NCBI RefSeq assembly: GCF_001612725.1
Contig: NZ_BDAZ01000025.1
Span: 1-64,000, forward strand
Length of the DNA stretch: 64,000 bases
Origin: Nocardia anaemiae NBRC 100462
GTDB lineage: Bacteria > Actinomycetota > Actinomycetes > Mycobacteriales > Mycobacteriaceae
Reading direction: 5' to 3'
The translations under genes were made by a program, and so were the position numbers. The notes under the pieces were generated by a model that searched no databases, had not been told where the DNA came from, and saw only the letters and a list, made by a program, of their open reading frames with translations. Shown here in pieces: positions 1 to 8,008 of the stretch (position 1 is the stretch's first letter; every line of letters starts with the position of its first letter).

Positions 1-56
1 ACGCACACAAGGTGACCCCAGATTCTCTCCGGGGGTCTTCTTGAGGCAACTGTCCT

Positions 57-85
57 AGCCTAGCCAACCGCCCGCGCAGAGTCAA
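57..85 (-). promoter_or_regulatory. Downstream tandem sigma-A promoter (P2) of a leftward rRNA-type operon
   Basis: On the minus strand, -35 TTGACT (80-85), a 17-bp spacer and -10 TAGGCT (57-62) form a strong promoter. The expected start point is near position 50. The transcribed leader begins GTTGCCTCAAGAAGACCCC and contains a small GACCCC/GGGGTC hairpin (14-37), resembling actinobacterial pre-16S leaders. No 16S sequence is present inside the window. Confidence 0.6.
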
Positions 86-218
86 GTCCGCTCGTCCGAT
101 CCGGCAATGCTGATCGCCAGGCGCTCCTCGTCCTACCTCGTTTCCCAGGCCGCTGTGCTCAACGTTTCCGCTGCGCTTTGGGCTCCGGGTCGGTGTCCGT
201 GTCGCTCTGACTCGGACA

Positions 219-247
219 AAGTTACGCGGCGGGGAACGCGGAGTCAA
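219..247 (-). promoter_or_regulatory. Upstream tandem sigma-A promoter (P1) of a leftward rRNA-type operon
   Basis: Read on the minus strand, a -35 box TTGACT (242-247) is followed by a 17-bp spacer and a -10 box TAACTT (219-224). It points away from tyrS, toward the left edge. It is the first of two near-consensus promoters of the same spacing about 160 bp apart, the arrangement typical of rRNA operons in actinobacteria. The transcribed gene lies outside the window, so its identity is inferred. Confidence 0.6.
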
Positions 248-282
248 ATCCGCACTACACGCATGTCATTTCGCAGGTCAGA

Positions 283-316
283 GGCCGTCTGAGAGCCCGA
301 AAAACGGGCTGAGGCC
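283..316 (-). terminator. Probable tyrS transcription terminator
   Basis: AGCCCG (294-299), an A5 loop and CGGGCT (305-310) form a perfect 6-bp GC stem. Outer GGCC arms (283-286 and 313-316) can extend it. It lies 30 bp past the tyrS stop codon and just before the rRNA-type promoters. No U-tract follows, which is common for actinobacterial terminators. Confidence 0.5.
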
Positions 317-345
317 ACCTGAATGTGACCCGAGCCACGTGATCT

Positions 346-1635
346 TCATGCGCCTGCCCGCAGTACGCCAGCGAAGTTCCGCTTGCCGCGGCGCAGCACC
401 AGCCACCGTCCGTGCAGGTAGTCGGCGTCGGCGGGCGTCCATTCCAGATCCGAGATCCGCTCATTGTTCACCGACGCTCCGCCTTCGTTCACCGCCCGAC
501 GGGCGGCGCCACGGCTCTCCGACAGTCCGGAGGCGACCAGCAGGTCGACGATCGTGCTCGGTTCACCCGCCCCGACTTCAGCGACCGTGCCGTCGACCGC
601 GGCTTCGCGCAGGGCCGCCGACAGCGTCGGCTCATCGAGTTCACGCAGATCCGCGCGGCCGAATAGGGCCTGACTCGCCAACTGCACGGCACGGGTATTC
701 GCCTCGCCGTGCACCAGATTCGTCATTTCCTCGGCCAGCTTGCGCTGGGCCTCCCGCGCGTGCGGACGCTCGGCCGTGGCCAGCTCCAGCTCGGCCACCT
801 CCTCGCGGGACAGGAAGGTGAACCAGCGCAGGTACCGCACAACATCGGCATCGGCGGTATTCACGAAGTACTGGTACCAGGCGTACGGGCTGGTCATTTC
901 CGGATCGAGCCACAGGCTGCCGCCGCCCGTCGACTTGCCGAACTTCTTGCCGTCGGCCGAGGTAACCAGCGGCACGGTCAACGCGTGCACCGATGCACCG
1001 TCGACGCGCCGGTTCAGCTCGACGCCCGCGATGATGTTGCCCCACTGGTCCGAACCGCCGACCTGCAATGTGCAGCCGTAGTTGCGGCGCAGCTGCAGGT
1101 AGTCGTTGGCCTGCAGCAACATGTAGCTGAATTCGGTGTAGGAGATGCCCTCGCCGTCCAGGCGGCGCTTGATGGTGTCGCGGGCCAGCATGACATTGAC
1201 CGAGAAGTGCTTGCCGATATCGCGCAGGAAGTCAACGGTCGACAGCTGACCGGTCCAATCCATGTTGTTGGCGATGATCGCGCCGGTGGGTGAGTCGTCG
1301 AGGGAGACGAAGCGCTCGAGCTGCGAGCGGATCCGGCCCGCCCATTCCGCGACGGTATCGGTCGAATTCATGGTGCGCTCGCCAACGTCGCGCGGGTCGC
1401 CGATGAGGCCGGTGGCTCCACCGGCCAGCACGATCGGGCGATGGCCCGCGCGCTGGAACCGCTTCAGCGCCAACAGCGGCACCAGATGTCCGGCGTGCAG
1501 GCTGGCCGCGGTGGGATCGAAACCGGCATAGAGGGTCAGCGGCCCAGCGGCTACCGCCGCGCGCAGGGCGTCCAGGTCGGTGGACTGCGCGATCAGTCCG
1601 CGCCAGGTCAGTTCATCGATGATGTCGCCGCTCAC
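346..1635 (-). CDS. tyrS: Tyrosine--tRNA ligase
   Basis: Charges tRNA-Tyr with tyrosine in the cytoplasm; 429 aa, normal for bacterial TyrRS. Class I signatures are visible: the HIGH motif is HAGH in the segment SLHAGHLVPL, the KMSKS loop is KFGKS, and the tyrosine-binding region contains the expected DPTA and GGSDQWGN. An S4-like RNA-binding domain occupies the C-terminus (the GLSESRGAARRAVNEGG region). I place the start at a GTG (1633-1635) that begins VSGDIIDELTWRG and follows GAGGCGGAAAC; an in-frame upstream ATG would only add a Glu/Arg-rich tail unlike the family. The next gene leftward is probably an rRNA operon. In M. tuberculosis tyrS also sits beside mpg (from memory), as here. Confidence 0.97.
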   Translation of the reverse strand: MSGDIIDELTWRGLIAQSTDLDALRAAVAAGPLTLYAGFDPTAASLHAGHLVPLLALKRFQRAGHRPIVLAGGATGLIGDPRDVGERTMNSTDTVAEWAGRIRSQLERFVSLDDSPTGAIIANNMDWTGQLSTVDFLRDIGKHFSVNVMLARDTIKRRLDGEGISYTEFSYMLLQANDYLQLRRNYGCTLQVGGSDQWGNIIAGVELNRRVDGASVHALTVPLVTSADGKKFGKSTGGGSLWLDPEMTSPYAWYQYFVNTADADVVRYLRWFTFLSREEVAELELATAERPHAREAQRKLAEEMTNLVHGEANTRAVQLASQALFGRADLRELDEPTLSAALREAAVDGTVAEVGAGEPSTIVDLLVASGLSESRGAARRAVNEGGASVNNERISDLEWTPADADYLHGRWLVLRRGKRNFAGVLRAGA

Positions 1636-1810
1636 GTTTCCGCCTCGCTGGCGCTCGGCTTCAGCGTGCGCGATGCGCGCTGGCACATGGTTCGCTCACT
1701 TCGTTCGCTCACGCTGCCCTATCTTTCCGCACCGGTCCCGGCGACCGGCATGCCCCTCAGTGTCGCCGTGAGCCGCCACGCACGGCGAACCATTTTCGGT
1801 AAACGCGACG

Positions 1811-1840
1811 ACGATCGGCAGACCGCGGTCTGCCGATCGT
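1811..1840. repeat. 30-bp perfect palindrome, likely terminator
   Basis: Positions 1811-1840 read identically on both strands (ACGATCGGCAGACC and its complement around a central GCGGTC). It lies 17 bp beyond the stop of the DoxX-like gene and about 175 bp upstream of tyrS. It most likely ends transcription of the DoxX-like gene before tyrS. No U-tract is present. An operator role is possible but less likely given its position behind a gene. Confidence 0.5.
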
Positions 1841-1857
1841 GTGCGTTGTTCAGATGT

Positions 1858-2295
1858 TCAGCGGGCCAGCAGCTCCCGCACCGCGATGATGCTGTCGCGA
1901 CGCTGCCAGGCGATCCAGACGAACACCACGCCGAGTACCAGCGGGAAGGGCGCCAGCGCGGCCGCGCCGAGCAGGAACACCTGGGTCAGGGCGGCGCAGA
2001 CCATGGTGATGGTCAGGCCGACGGCCGCGGGGCCGGTCAGGCGGGGCACCAGCAGGCCGATGCCGCCTGCGAGTTCGACGAGGCCGGTGAAGTAGCGGAA
2101 CCACTGGCCCCAACCGATCGTGTCGAAGGATTCGACCGCCGCATGCGCACCGAGCAGCTTCGGGGCGGCGGAGACGATGATGAAGAACAACGCGAGCAGG
2201 ATCTGCACGGTCCAGAGCGCGACATTCATCTTCTTGCCGGGACGCTGGGCAACGGCGGTGGTGGTGATCGGGGCGACGGGGGCGATGGCGGTCAT
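1858..2295 (-). CDS. DoxX-like integral membrane protein
   Basis: A 145-aa protein with about four membrane-spanning helices. The segments near residues 28-45, 63-82, 88-110 and 115-132 are strongly hydrophobic, the layout of the DoxX/DoxX-like family. The pattern ALFFIIVSAAPKLLG followed by a GLVELAGGIGLL helix is characteristic. Members are linked to thiol or redox homeostasis in mycobacteria, but no substrate can be named from sequence. The gene stands alone on the minus strand between mpg and tyrS and ends at a perfect palindrome. The first 20 residues are a Pro/Thr/Ala-rich tail, presumably cytoplasmic. Confidence 0.8.
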   Translation of the reverse strand: MTAIAPVAPITTTAVAQRPGKKMNVALWTVQILLALFFIIVSAAPKLLGAHAAVESFDTIGWGQWFRYFTGLVELAGGIGLLVPRLTGPAAVGLTITMVCAALTQVFLLGAAALAPFPLVLGVVFVWIAWQRRDSIIAVRELLAR

Positions 2296-2401
2296 CTGTC
2301 TTTCCTTCTGGTCGGTCGCGCCGGGTGGAGCGCGTCAACAGATAGGACGGACACCGCGGCGAAAACTCATCGCCGACCCCGAAAATTCTTGTGACCTGGC
2401 G

Positions 2402-3013
2402 TCATACCGCTTCGATCGGAGCGCGCGGGCTGCGCCGGTAGACCGAGACCGCCGGTGAAGCGAGCCAGAATCGCCACGGCACATCCGCCGCACTGCTGAC
2501 CCCGACGCGCGGTCCATTGGAAATCTCGGCGGGGTCGATCGCACCGTTCAGCTCCAACCGGATCGGCGACGCCGGGTCGAAGAGCGGAGTTCCGTAGTCG
2601 CTCAGCGTGATTCCGAGCGCGCTGCCGAGATTCCCTGGGCCCCTTGCCAAATCGGCGTCGCTACGGGCCGCGGGTCGTCGCGACCTGGCCGCCTCCACCC
2701 CGGCGATCACCTCGCCGGACCGGATGAGTACCGCACTGGCCGTGCCATCTGGGCCGCTGGTCACGTTCACGCACATGTGCATGCCGTAGCTGAGGTAGAC
2801 GTACAGCACTCCGGCGGGCCCGAACATCACCGCATTGCGCTTGGTCCGCCCGCGTCCGGAATGGGATGCCGGATCCGGCCATGGTCCGGCCGGATCGCCG
2901 CCATATGCCTCTACCTCGACGATTCGCACGCCGACCGGTCCGGACCACAGCGTCGAGCCGAGCAGTCGGCGAGCCGCGGCGGGGGGTTCGACCGCGAGTT
3001 CCTCATTACGCAC
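2402..3013 (-). CDS. mpg: DNA-3-methyladenine glycosylase (AAG/Mpg family)
   Basis: Monofunctional base-excision repair glycosylase that removes 3-methyladenine, hypoxanthine and other alkylated purines. Length 203 aa, typical of actinobacterial members. Family marks are visible: VEVEAYGG, the SHSGRGRTKRNAVMF stretch that inserts into DNA, the VYLSYGMHMCVNV core strand, and ARGPGNLGSALGI. The GTG start (3011-3013) follows GGAGAG closely and begins VRNEELAVEPP; longer versions would run into the neighbouring LtrA gene. It sits next to tyrS apart from the inserted DoxX gene, matching the order I recall for Rv1688-Rv1689. Confidence 0.93.
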   Translation of the reverse strand: MRNEELAVEPPAAARRLLGSTLWSGPVGVRIVEVEAYGGDPAGPWPDPASHSGRGRTKRNAVMFGPAGVLYVYLSYGMHMCVNVTSGPDGTASAVLIRSGEVIAGVEAARSRRPAARSDADLARGPGNLGSALGITLSDYGTPLFDPASPIRLELNGAIDPAEISNGPRVGVSSAADVPWRFWLASPAVSVYRRSPRAPIEAV

Positions 3014-3035
3014 GACTCTCCATTGTTCCCGAAAG

Positions 3036-4184
3036 TCAGACGTAGCGGCTGTGCTGGCCCGAGCGCAGCGTGACGAGATCATCGATGATCACCGCGGCAT
3101 AGCCGACCGCGACCAGCACCGCGAGCTGTGCCCAGGCGAACCACGCGATACCGATCGGGATGGTCGCGGCCACCGCGGCGGCGGCGAGCAGTCGCGACCA
3201 CGGGCGCGGCAGACCGAGGGCGAGCCGGAAACAGAATTGGCCGAAAAAGTACAGCGCGACACCGCCGGAGAGCGCGGAGGCGGCGGCGATGGAAGCGGGT
3301 TCATTGCCGTGCGCGATGGTCATATTGATGCCCGCCGCGGTGACGGTGATGCCGATCAGCAGCGGGTAGAGCGCGTAGCCATAGGCGAGCACCGCGGGAC
3401 GTGAGCGTTCCCGAGCCGGGACCGCGGCGAGTGCGTGCTCACCGCGCTCGTCATCGATGCCGAAATAGGCCCACCACAGCACATAGGCCAGGCAGAGTCC
3501 GAGCGCGACGGTGGCGGTCAGCGGCACAGTGAGCTTCTCCCCCGCCAGACCAAGTCCGATCGCGACGACCGATTCACCGATGGCGACGATGATCACCAGC
3601 CCGTTGCGCTCGCAGAAGTGGCTGGCCCGCACCACGAAATCACGGGTATCGACCAGGTACGGGCTCAGTATCTGCACCGCGAATGCCAGGCCCCAGCACA
3701 GGTATTGCCACCAGCCGTTGACGAATCCGCCCGCGAGCACGAGCCCAGCCGCGAGGGCGTTCAGGGGCGCGATGCGTTTGATCGCTTGGCTGGCCGAGGT
3801 ACCGCCACTGACCCAGAACAGCCCGGTGTGCACCGTGTTGACCAGGACGTACCCGAGACCGAAGGCGAGACCGGTGCCGTGGAACGCGTCCGGGATCGCC
3901 AGCGCGAGCACGAAGAAGCCGAACATGCCGATCAGCAGCAGCGTGCGGCGCTGCGGATTGCTCGGCGCCACTTCGTTGGTGAGCCAGACGTAGCCGCTGT
4001 ACATCCACCAGATCACCCCGAACAGCACCACTACCTGGGCCAGCGCCTCCCAGCCCGGATGGTGGGTGAAGACGTGGGTGAGCTGGGTGATGGTGAAGAC
4101 GAAGACGAGATCGAAGAACAGCTCCAGAGTGGAAACCCGAACCTGACCTCCGTCCACGTTTGTTTCGGTGGTCTGGCTGGTCAC
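3036..4184 (-). CDS. Low temperature requirement protein A (LtrA) family membrane protein
   Basis: Polytopic membrane protein of 382 aa with about ten to twelve predicted helices. The start of the LtrA domain, ELFFDLVFVFTITQLTH, is at residues 18-34 and is the best family mark. The conserved FCERNGLVIIVAIGESVVAIG segment follows mid-protein. LtrA was named for growth of Listeria at low temperature; its molecular function is unknown. The GTG start at 4182-4184 (VTSQTTETNVDGG) is chosen because it precedes the family's usual N-terminus and avoids overlap with the sigma-factor gene. The gene may be co-transcribed with mpg, 22 bp downstream. Confidence 0.85.
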   Translation of the reverse strand: MTSQTTETNVDGGQVRVSTLELFFDLVFVFTITQLTHVFTHHPGWEALAQVVVLFGVIWWMYSGYVWLTNEVAPSNPQRRTLLLIGMFGFFVLALAIPDAFHGTGLAFGLGYVLVNTVHTGLFWVSGGTSASQAIKRIAPLNALAAGLVLAGGFVNGWWQYLCWGLAFAVQILSPYLVDTRDFVVRASHFCERNGLVIIVAIGESVVAIGLGLAGEKLTVPLTATVALGLCLAYVLWWAYFGIDDERGEHALAAVPARERSRPAVLAYGYALYPLLIGITVTAAGINMTIAHGNEPASIAAASALSGGVALYFFGQFCFRLALGLPRPWSRLLAAAAVAATIPIGIAWFAWAQLAVLVAVGYAAVIIDDLVTLRSGQHSRYV

Positions 4185-4228
4185 GGCAGGATCGTAGAGC
4201 AACACGCGGGGGCGGGCCCGCCGAGTGG

Positions 4229-5119
4229 TCACCCGATGACGTCGGTTCCCATGTAAAGCCCCCTGAGCTTGCTCGGGTTCACCTGGAAGCGCAGGTTGTG
4301 GATGTGGCCATCGATGATGTCGTAGGTGAACGCCGCCACCGGGTTTCCGTCGATGCGTGCCAGCGCACCGAGTTCGCCATTGATATGCGCGGGTTCGAGG
4401 ACGAGGCCCGCGACCGACGGCTTGGCGAGTACGCCGAGGACCCAGCGCGCCACATGATCCGGCCCGTACAGCGGCCGCCGGGCCGCGGTGACCACGCCGC
4501 CGCCATCGGACCACGACGTGACATCGGGCGCGAGCAGATTCATCAGGGCGTTGAGATCGCCACCGGCGCAGGCGGCCATGAACTGCTCGGTGATGTGGGT
4601 GCGCTCGGCCTTATCGGTATCGAAGCGCGGGCGGCGCGACTGCACATGTGAGCGAGCCCGGTGCGCGATCTGTCGGACGGTGGCCTCGGGCTTGTCGAGG
4701 GTGTCGGCGATTTCGGCGTGGCTGTAGCCGAAGACCTCGCGCAGCAGGAAGACCGCGCGCTCCACCGGATTCAAGGTCTCCAGGACAACCAGCATCGCGG
4801 TGGAGACGGTGTCGGCCAACTCGGTCTCCTCGGCGATATTCGGTGAAGTCAACAAGGGCTCGGGAAGCCAAGGGCCGACGTAGGTTTCGCGTTTGGCTCT
4901 GGCGGAGGTGAGCCGATTCAATGACAGGTTGGTGACCGTGCGCACCAGATACGACTTGGGATGCTGGACTGTCGACTGATCGGTCTCATTCCACTTCAGC
5001 CAGGTGTCCTGCAGGATGTCCTCGGCATCGGTGACGGTGCCCAGCATCCGGTAGGCGGTGGAAAACAGCAGCCGCCGGTGCTCGATAAACGGATCCTGCG
5101 TGGACGTTGCGTCGACCAT
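4229..5119 (-). CDS. ECF41-type RNA polymerase sigma factor with SnoaL-like C-terminal domain
   Basis: Extracytoplasmic-function sigma factor of 296 aa. Region 2 lies at about residues 10-75 (DAEDILQDTWLKW) and region 4 at about 105-160 (GYSHAEIADTLDKPEATVRQ). A SnoaL/NTF2-like domain spans about 175-288. The ECF41 marks are present: YVGPWLPEPL at 80-89 in the linker, WSDGGG at 203-208 and NPSKL at 281-285 in the extension. In this group the C-terminal extension regulates the sigma factor in cis, without a separate anti-sigma protein (established). ECF41 genes usually neighbour a carboxymuconolactone decarboxylase, oxidoreductase or epimerase gene. None is adjacent here; the closest candidate is the DoxX-like gene four genes away. 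Confidence 0.92.
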   Translation of the reverse strand: MVDATSTQDPFIEHRRLLFSTAYRMLGTVTDAEDILQDTWLKWNETDQSTVQHPKSYLVRTVTNLSLNRLTSARAKRETYVGPWLPEPLLTSPNIAEETELADTVSTAMLVVLETLNPVERAVFLLREVFGYSHAEIADTLDKPEATVRQIAHRARSHVQSRRPRFDTDKAERTHITEQFMAACAGGDLNALMNLLAPDVTSWSDGGGVVTAARRPLYGPDHVARWVLGVLAKPSVAGLVLEPAHINGELGALARIDGNPVAAFTYDIIDGHIHNLRFQVNPSKLRGLYMGTDVIG

Positions 5120-5305
5120 CGGGCTCGTCCGCCTCTCCGGATATTCAGGCCATACAAGTGAGGTGCGCGTGAGCCACGTTCACGTCCTGCGTGAAGTGCG
5201 CAGTCGGGCGTACACGGCGAGCTACCCATGTACTTCCGACACATCGGCGCAAGACAATCTACCGCCGCCGATGGTGTTTCCCGGCGAGCGGTAGATTTTG
5301 TGCCT

Positions 5306-5497
5306 TCATGCGGGCCGATGCGTGGCCTTGCCGCCTTTGGACAGCTGGACCGAGACGGTCATCTTCTTGCCGAGCTTGTAGCTCGGCACCGGGCTGCTGC
5401 TGACGCTCTCCTTGTACGACACGGCGGCGCGTCCGGTCAGGTAGAAACCGGCCCGGGGTGTCGTCGGCCAAATCCTGCCCGCCGCGGTCTGGTGCAT
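5306..5497 (-). CDS. Possible small basic protein or gene remnant
   Basis: A 63-codon reading frame whose third codon positions are almost all G or C, as in real genes here, and whose product ends in a Lys-rich stretch (SYKLGKKMTVSVQLSKGGK). It lies in the 560-bp gap between the sigma-factor gene and the multicopper oxidase. No Shine-Dalgarno sequence is visible before the ATG at 5497 and I recognise no family. It may be the surviving C-terminus of a decayed gene rather than a working one. The rest of the gap holds the likely promoters of the two flanking divergent genes, but I cannot place them. Confidence 0.35.
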   Translation of the reverse strand: MHQTAAGRIWPTTPRAGFYLTGRAAVSYKESVSSSPVPSYKLGKKMTVSVQLSKGGKATHRPA

Positions 5498-5681
5498 GCG
5501 CGGCCGTTCGGTGAAGCGGGCGGAGGGGTTGACGATGCTGGTTGGTGAGGACCATCGGACCAAAGCACCGCCACCGGACGTGACAGCCGCGCTATTGGGC
5601 GTCGGACACACATCGGATCAGGGGCGAAATGGGGACGCTCCCGGATGTGGTCAGGGGTCGTTGATCCATAACGTCAGCGGC

Positions 5682-7199
5682 ATGTCTTCGGTTTCCCGTC
5701 CGCGCCGGTTGCGGCGGTTTCTCCTGGTTCTCGCGACGGTCACGACGGTGGTGCTGCTCTCGGTCGGCGGCTGCGTCACGTGGGTGTACAGCGGTGCGTC
5801 CGTATCCACCGTCGGCAGTGGCGAATTCGACAATGAGCTTGTGATTCCGCCGCTGGCGCAGTCGCGGTTGCGAGCCGATGGCACGCGCGTCTTCGAGCTC
5901 GAAATGCGTTCGGGGCAAACGGAATTCCGTGCCGGGCAGGCGACCACGACGTGGGGGTTCAACGGGAATTATCTCGGCCCGACGCTGCGGGCGCGGCGCG
6001 GTGAGAAGGTGGAAGTCGAAGTTCGGAACAATCTTTCGGAACAGTCGAGTGTGCACTGGCACGGGATGCATTTGCCCGCGGCGATGGATGGCGGTCCGCA
6101 CCAGGTGGTGCAGGCCGGTAGCACCTGGACACCGCATTGGACCGTGGACCAGCCCGCCGCCACGCTCTGGTACCACCCGCATCCGCACGGCGCGACCGAA
6201 CAGCACGTCCGGCGTGGACTCGCGGGACTGTTTCTCCTCGATGATGAAGTGTCCGAGGGACTTTCGCTGCCGAACAACTATGGCGTCGACGATCTGCCGG
6301 TCATCGTCCAGGATGTGAAATTCCGTGGCAATCAGCTCGATTCGTCGCACCGCATATTTCGCGACATCGGGTTCCTCGGCGACCGGACCATAGTGAACGG
6401 AACCCTGACGCCGTATCGGAATGTCGGTGATGAGCTCGTGCGATTGCGGCTGCTCAATGCTTCGACGGCGCGGGTCTACACCTTCGGCTTCGCCGATGAC
6501 CGCCGCTTCTCGCTGGTCGGCACCGACGGCGGGCTGCTGGAGCGTCCGGCCGTACTCGATCGGGTGCGATTGTCGCCGGGCGAACGCGCCGAAATCGTGG
6601 TTCGCGTGCGCCCCGGCGAGCGGACGATGCTGCGCAGCACGAAACTCGATGCGGGACTGGACTTCTGGACGCAGCGATTCGCGGGCGGTGACGACAGCTT
6701 CGACATCCTCGAACTGCGCGCGGCACCGACATTGCGGCCATCGCCGGAATTGCCTGCGGCACTGGCACATCCGTCCACACCGGACGGCTCGGATTCGGTG
6801 CGCGAACGTGATTTCGAATTGAATCTGAGTGGTATCAACGGCAGTCCGATGGCAATGGACCGAATAGATCTGACGGTCACTCGCGGCACGGCCGAAACCT
6901 GGGTGGTGCACAACAACGATGGCATGCCGCACAACTTCCACATTCACGATGTGCAGTTCCGCGTGCTCGAACTGAACGGCGCACCGCCGCCAGACGCACT
7001 GACCGGGCCGAAGGACACCATCTTCCTGCCGCCGAATGCCACCGCGAAGCTCGCCATGCGGTTCGACGGACCCGCCGATCCGAATTCGCCGTACATGTAC
7101 CACTGCCACCTGCTCTGGCATGAGGACCAGGGCATGATGGGCCAGTTTGTCGTGGTCGAGCCCGGTCAGTCGGCCGGTACACCGGCACATCATCACTGA
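5682..7199 (+). CDS. Membrane-anchored multicopper oxidase (CueO/bilirubin-oxidase-like)
   Basis: Predicted exported laccase-type oxidase of 505 aa that couples one-electron oxidation of a substrate to reduction of oxygen to water. All four copper-ligand motifs are present: HWHGMH (125-130), WYHPHPHG (163-170), HNFHIHD in the third block, and HCHLLWHEDQGM (474-485), which carries the type 1 ligands including the axial Met. The N-terminus has an Arg-rich stretch, then a hydrophobic segment (13-35) ending at a lipobox-like VGGC (28-31), so it is a membrane anchor or a lipoprotein. The protein ends in His-His-His. The ATG at 5682 is chosen because it starts the signal segment. Likely roles are copper tolerance or phenol oxidation; the substrate is unknown. 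Confidence 0.93.
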   Translation: MSSVSRPRRLRRFLLVLATVTTVVLLSVGGCVTWVYSGASVSTVGSGEFDNELVIPPLAQSRLRADGTRVFELEMRSGQTEFRAGQATTTWGFNGNYLGPTLRARRGEKVEVEVRNNLSEQSSVHWHGMHLPAAMDGGPHQVVQAGSTWTPHWTVDQPAATLWYHPHPHGATEQHVRRGLAGLFLLDDEVSEGLSLPNNYGVDDLPVIVQDVKFRGNQLDSSHRIFRDIGFLGDRTIVNGTLTPYRNVGDELVRLRLLNASTARVYTFGFADDRRFSLVGTDGGLLERPAVLDRVRLSPGERAEIVVRVRPGERTMLRSTKLDAGLDFWTQRFAGGDDSFDILELRAAPTLRPSPELPAALAHPSTPDGSDSVRERDFELNLSGINGSPMAMDRIDLTVTRGTAETWVVHNNDGMPHNFHIHDVQFRVLELNGAPPPDALTGPKDTIFLPPNATAKLAMRFDGPADPNSPYMYHCHLLWHEDQGMMGQFVVVEPGQSAGTPAHHH

Positions 7200-7230
7200 C
7201 GGGTCTTGCCCGAGGAGCCAGAGCGCGCTA

Positions 7231-7266
7231 AATTCATCACACAGTGAATTCAACACTCGATGAATT
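7231..7266. promoter_or_regulatory. Probable TetR operator, two abutting TTCA-N8-TGAA dyads
   Basis: Two 16-bp dyads, TTCATCACACAGTGAA (7233-7248) and TTCAACACTCGATGAA (7249-7264), abut each other. The whole 36 bp is symmetric about 7248.5, with AATTCATC (7231-7238) matching GATGAATT (7259-7266) and TGAATTCA at the centre. It lies just upstream of the ABC/TetR operon, which encodes the likely binder. Confidence 0.6.
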
Positions 7267-7276
7267 GAGGCGTCCC

Positions 7277-8008
7277 ATGACGGACCTGCACTCATCCCAC
7301 GCCGTCGAGGTGCGCAACCTCACCGTGCGCCGCGGCGGCCGCGAAGTCCTACACAACATCTCGCTGACCATCCCGCGCGGTTCCATTACCGGACTGCTCG
7401 GACCGTCGGGATGCGGTAAGACCACGCTCATGCGCAGCATCGTCGGCACCCAGATCGTGGCGTCCGGCGAGATCTCCGCGCTCGGATTGCCCGCGGGCTC
7501 AGCGGAACTACGGCACCGGATCGGCTATGTGACCCAGGCGCCGAGCATCTACTCCGATATCAGCGTGCGCGAGAACGTCGCCTACTACGCCGCGCTCTAC
7601 GGCCGCGATCGCGATGACACCGACGAGGCCATCGGTGCGGTCGGCCTGCTGGATCACGCCCATCAGCGCGGCGACGAACTCTCCGGCGGTCAGAAGACCC
7701 GCGCCTCGCTCGCCTGCGCCCTGGTCGCACAGCCGGAGATGCTGATCCTGGACGAGCCCACGGTCGGACTGGATCCGGTACTGCGTGTCGATCTGTGGAA
7801 GAAATTCCACGAATTGGCCGCGAACGGAACGACCTTGCTGGTCTCCAGCCATGTGATGGACGAGGCCGAACACTGCGACGAACTGCTGCTGATGCGCGAG
7901 GGCGACCTGCTCGCCGAGCTCAGCCCGGACGAACTGCGCACCGAGACCGGTGAGCAGAACCTCGAACAAGCCTTCCTCACCCTGATCACGATGGGACGTG
8001 CGGCATGA
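7277..8008 (+). CDS. ABC exporter ATP-binding protein (DrrA-like)
   Basis: Cytoplasmic ATPase subunit of 243 aa. Walker A GPSGCGKTT is at 42-50, a Q-loop YVTQAPS follows, the signature is ELSGGQKTRASLA, and Walker B/D-loop is LILDEPTVGLD, then the switch SSHVMDEA. The closing segment QNLEQAFL is typical of DrrA-type exporters for drugs or lipids. I choose the ATG at 7277 because TTGAGG lies 6 bp before it; a GTG at 7244 is inside the dyad operator. The stop overlaps the permease start by 4 bp. The operon ABC-permease-TetR matches the Rv1687c-Rv1685c arrangement of M. tuberculosis (from memory). Confidence 0.92.
   Translation: MTDLHSSHAVEVRNLTVRRGGREVLHNISLTIPRGSITGLLGPSGCGKTTLMRSIVGTQIVASGEISALGLPAGSAELRHRIGYVTQAPSIYSDISVRENVAYYAALYGRDRDDTDEAIGAVGLLDHAHQRGDELSGGQKTRASLACALVAQPEMLILDEPTVGLDPVLRVDLWKKFHELAANGTTLLVSSHVMDEAEHCDELLLMREGDLLAELSPDELRTETGEQNLEQAFLTLITMGRAA

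Noticed and set aside
14..42. GACCCC/GGGGTC hairpin followed by TTCTT on the plus strand as an intrinsic terminator
   Set aside because: On the minus strand it lies in the transcribed leader of a strong promoter; the rRNA-leader reading explains the region better.
1690..1714. TTCGCTCACTTCGTTCGCTCA inverted-repeat-like stretch upstream of tyrS as a mobile repeat
   Set aside because: Short and seen once clearly in the window; cannot be supported as a dispersed element without a genome search.
1441..2394. Long plus-strand open frame across the start of tyrS and the DoxX-like gene
   Set aside because: It is antisense to two well-supported genes and its product has no recognisable features; long antisense frames are expected at this GC content.
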